Positions 5,502 through 6,700 of a DNA stretch of 6,700 nucleotides are shown here, one piece after another. Made by a program: the position numbers and the translations under genes. The stretch covers positions 1,124 through 7,823 of the forward strand of contig PLIQ01000109.1 of the NCBI GenBank assembly GCA_003140115.1, written 5' to 3'. Each line of letters starts with the position of its first letter. Position 1 is the first letter of the stretch. Source of the DNA: Actinomycetota bacterium (GTDB taxonomy: Bacteria; Actinomycetota; Actinomycetes; Streptosporangiales; Streptosporangiaceae). The notes under the pieces were generated by a model that was given only the letters and a program-made list of their open reading frames with translations, made no database searches and was not told the origin of the DNA.

Positions 5502-5600
5502 ATGGGCTCTGTCATCAAGAAGCGCCGCAAGCGCATGGCCAAGAAGAAGCACCGCAAGCTGCTGAAGAAGACGCGTATCCAGCGCCGCAACAAGAAGTAA
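5502..5600 (+). CDS. Ribosomal protein bS22 (AURKAIP1/COX24-domain, 32 aa)
   Basis: A 32-residue, extremely basic protein (11 Lys, 7 Arg, 1 His) that begins [19 protein letters not shown] and ends [13 protein letters not shown]. This is the near-invariant sequence of the actinobacterial homologue of mitochondrial mS38/AURKAIP1, named bS22 when found in mycobacterial 30S subunits close to the decoding centre; the M. tuberculosis counterpart is Rv0500B. AAGGGTGG (5490-5497) is a fair ribosome site 4-7 bases before ATG. The linkage with the HTH gene upstream and proC further upstream is conserved in mycobacteria. The gene is easily missed because a longer spurious reading frame (5423-5617) covers it. 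It likely folds only on rRNA. Also annotated in databases as bTHX-like or COX24-domain protein. Confidence 0.93.
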   Translation: MGSVIKKRRKRMAKKKHRKLLKKTRIQRRNKK

Positions 5601-5651
5601 CCGGGTCCCGGCCATGATCGCGGCGCAGCCGGGCGTGCACCAGCGAGACTG

Positions 5652-6700
5652 ATGTCGCTCCCGGTCCTGATCGGGTTCGCGGGCGTGCTGGTCGCGGCCG
5701 TGGTCACCGGCCTGCTCGCCGGGCGGGCGGTCCGCCAGCCGGGGCTCGACGCGATCGTGTGGACGGCCGCGACCCTGGCCCTGACCGTCGGGCTGGTAGC
5801 CCAGAGTATGGGCTTGGCCAGCGGGTTCGGGTCGGCCACGTTCCGGGCGGTCCAGCTGTTCGCGCTGTTGCTGGCGCCGCTGTGGCTGGCCTGGGGCTTG
5901 GCCGAGATGGTCGGACCGGGCGGGGCGGCCCGGTTCGGCACCCGGCTGGCCTGCGGTGCGCTGTCCGTGGTGGGCAGCGTGATCCTGGCCACCGACCCGC
6001 TGACCGGCGCGCCGTTCGGGAAGGGCTGGCCGCTGGCCAGTGAGCACTACCAGGCCCCCTGGTACGACGCCCTGGACGTGGTGCAGGCCGTGGCAGTGCT
6101 GCTGGCCGTGGCGAGCATCGGGCTGGTCGCGGTGCGGGCCAGGACCGGGGGTTCGTGGCCCGGCTCGCTGCCGGGGGCGGGCCTGGTCGGGCTCGCGGTG
6201 TTCCTGACCGTCGGGTTGCGCTTCTCGCTGCCCGCCCGATTGGCCTATCCTCTGCTCAGCTTGCTGGCCGCCGCGCTGGTCTGGTTCGGCGTGACCAGGC
6301 TTGAGGCCCAGCCGGGGCGTGACCGCGGCACCGGCCGTCACGGGACGGCCGCCCGCGACCAGACGGGAAGTGATCGCATGGCTGACCGTGACCAGATGGG
6401 ACGTGACCGGGGCGGCCCGGACCGCCGTGCCCCCTACCCCCCGGACGGCTACGACCGCCGCGCCCCGTACCCGGCCAACGGCTACGACCGCCGTGAGGCG
6501 CCGCACCCGGCGGCCCCGGCCCCGGCCGCGGCTCCGCCCCCGCCGGCCCCGGCCCCGCCGTACGGGCGGATCCTGATCTTCACGCTGCTTGACGACCGCG
6601 CCGCCGATTTCGACCGGTTCGCGGAGCAAGCGGCCGAGGAAGTCAGCACCAGAGAGCCGGACACCCTGGTGTACGTCATCCACCTGGTGCCGAACGCGCC
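5652..6700 (+). CDS. Seven-TM protein with C-terminal ABM-like domain (3' end outside window)
   Basis: The frame is open from ATG 5652 to the window edge (349 complete codons). Residues 1-216 hold about seven hydrophobic helices (near 5-23, 35-53, 63-85, 97-114, 141-162, 175-192, 196-216). Charges in the loops (Arg25/Arg28, Arg94/Arg98, Arg162/Arg164, then Arg216 onward) favour N-out, C-in topology. Residues 217-302 are a hydrophilic linker rich in Asp, Arg, Gly and then Ala-Pro, with an 11-residue repeat. From YGRILIFTLLDD (304-315) through DFDRFAEQAAEEV (319-331) to EPDTLVYVIHLVPNAP (335-350) the sequence resembles the first half of an antibiotic-biosynthesis-monooxygenase/quinol-monooxygenase fold, presumably cytosolic. 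I do not recognise the membrane part and assign no function. The start has only a weak GCGAG; it lies 51 bases after bS22 and overlaps (TGATG) a spurious 12-codon frame from 5614. Confidence 0.75.
   Translation, partial: MSLPVLIGFAGVLVAAVVTGLLAGRAVRQPGLDAIVWTAATLALTVGLVAQSMGLASGFGSATFRAVQLFALLLAPLWLAWGLAEMVGPGGAARFGTRLACGALSVVGSVILATDPLTGAPFGKGWPLASEHYQAPWYDALDVVQAVAVLLAVASIGLVAVRARTGGSWPGSLPGAGLVGLAVFLTVGLRFSLPARLAYPLLSLLAAALVWFGVTRLEAQPGRDRGTGRHGTAARDQTGSDRMADRDQMGRDRGGPDRRAPYPPDGYDRRAPYPANGYDRREAPHPAAPAPAAAPPPPAPAPPYGRILIFTLLDDRAADFDRFAEQAAEEVSTREPDTLVYVIHLVPNA
6420..6509 (+). repeat. In-frame 33-bp tandem repeat in the linker of the 7TM-ABM gene
   Basis: Two full units and one partial unit (6420-6452, 6453-6485, 6486-6509) encode DRRAPYPPDGY, DRRAPYPANGY and DRREAPHP. 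The unit length keeps the reading frame. Upstream, looser D-R-D-x-x-G-R-D-R units (residues 223-256) suggest the linker grew by repeated duplication. Copy number may vary between strains. Confidence 0.75.

Noticed and set aside
5614..5652. 12-codon frame overlapping the 7TM gene start (TGATG)
   Set aside because: There is no Shine-Dalgarno before ATG 5614 and the peptide has no distinctive features; the overlap is probably chance.
5316..6683. 455-codon open frame on the minus strand
   Set aside because: It runs antisense to bS22 and the 7TM gene. The forward frame has clear helices and an ABM-like end, while this one is Arg/Gly/Gln-rich without domain features.

Overview
The window comes from the chromosome of a high-GC Gram-positive bacterium (Actinomycetota). 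The evidence is the strong G/C bias at third codon positions, GTG starts, tightly packed co-directional genes, and families typical of actinobacteria: a Nur-type Fur regulator, a BldC/excisionase-like small HTH protein, and the tiny ribosomal protein bS22. The genus cannot be fixed from the sequence. All convincing genes are on the + strand, and no mobile element, CRISPR array, tRNA or rRNA gene is visible.

Region 1 (1-338) has no convincing gene. It holds a GC hairpin, short inverted repeats, a stretch that looks like the 3' end of 16S rRNA (so the minus strand reads as a perfect Shine-Dalgarno), and a small dyad just upstream of the first gene. Region 2 (339-4839) is one compact block, probably an operon: nur (Ni-type Fur repressor), ygfZ (folate-binding GcvT-like Fe-S maintenance protein, start overlapping the nur stop), monofunctional proline dehydrogenase, proC (pyrroline-5-carboxylate reductase, 6 nt later) and acuC (Zn-dependent deacetylase, 1-nt overlap). 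The middle pair is notable because proline oxidation to P5C and P5C reduction to proline are encoded side by side, with no P5C dehydrogenase in view.

Region 3 (4840-5113) is a less GC-rich intergenic stretch. It has a plausible intrinsic terminator, a set of mutually exclusive inverted repeats, and a plausible promoter. Region 4 (5114-5600) holds a 66-aa winged-HTH protein and a 32-aa, extremely basic protein that matches actinobacterial bS22 (AURKAIP1/COX24 family). The order proC - HTH - bS22 is also known from mycobacteria, so this is an old linkage, here with acuC between proC and the HTH gene. Region 5 (5652 to the window end) is an incomplete gene for an unusual protein: about seven membrane helices, a charged/proline-rich linker with 11-residue repeats, and the start of an antibiotic-biosynthesis-monooxygenase (ABM)-like ferredoxin fold.

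Most of the window is conserved housekeeping sequence. The items most worth following up are the 7TM-linker-ABM fusion, the alternative-pairing region after acuC, the PRODH-ProC pairing, and the upstream region of nur. I see no clear defence or other wholly new system.
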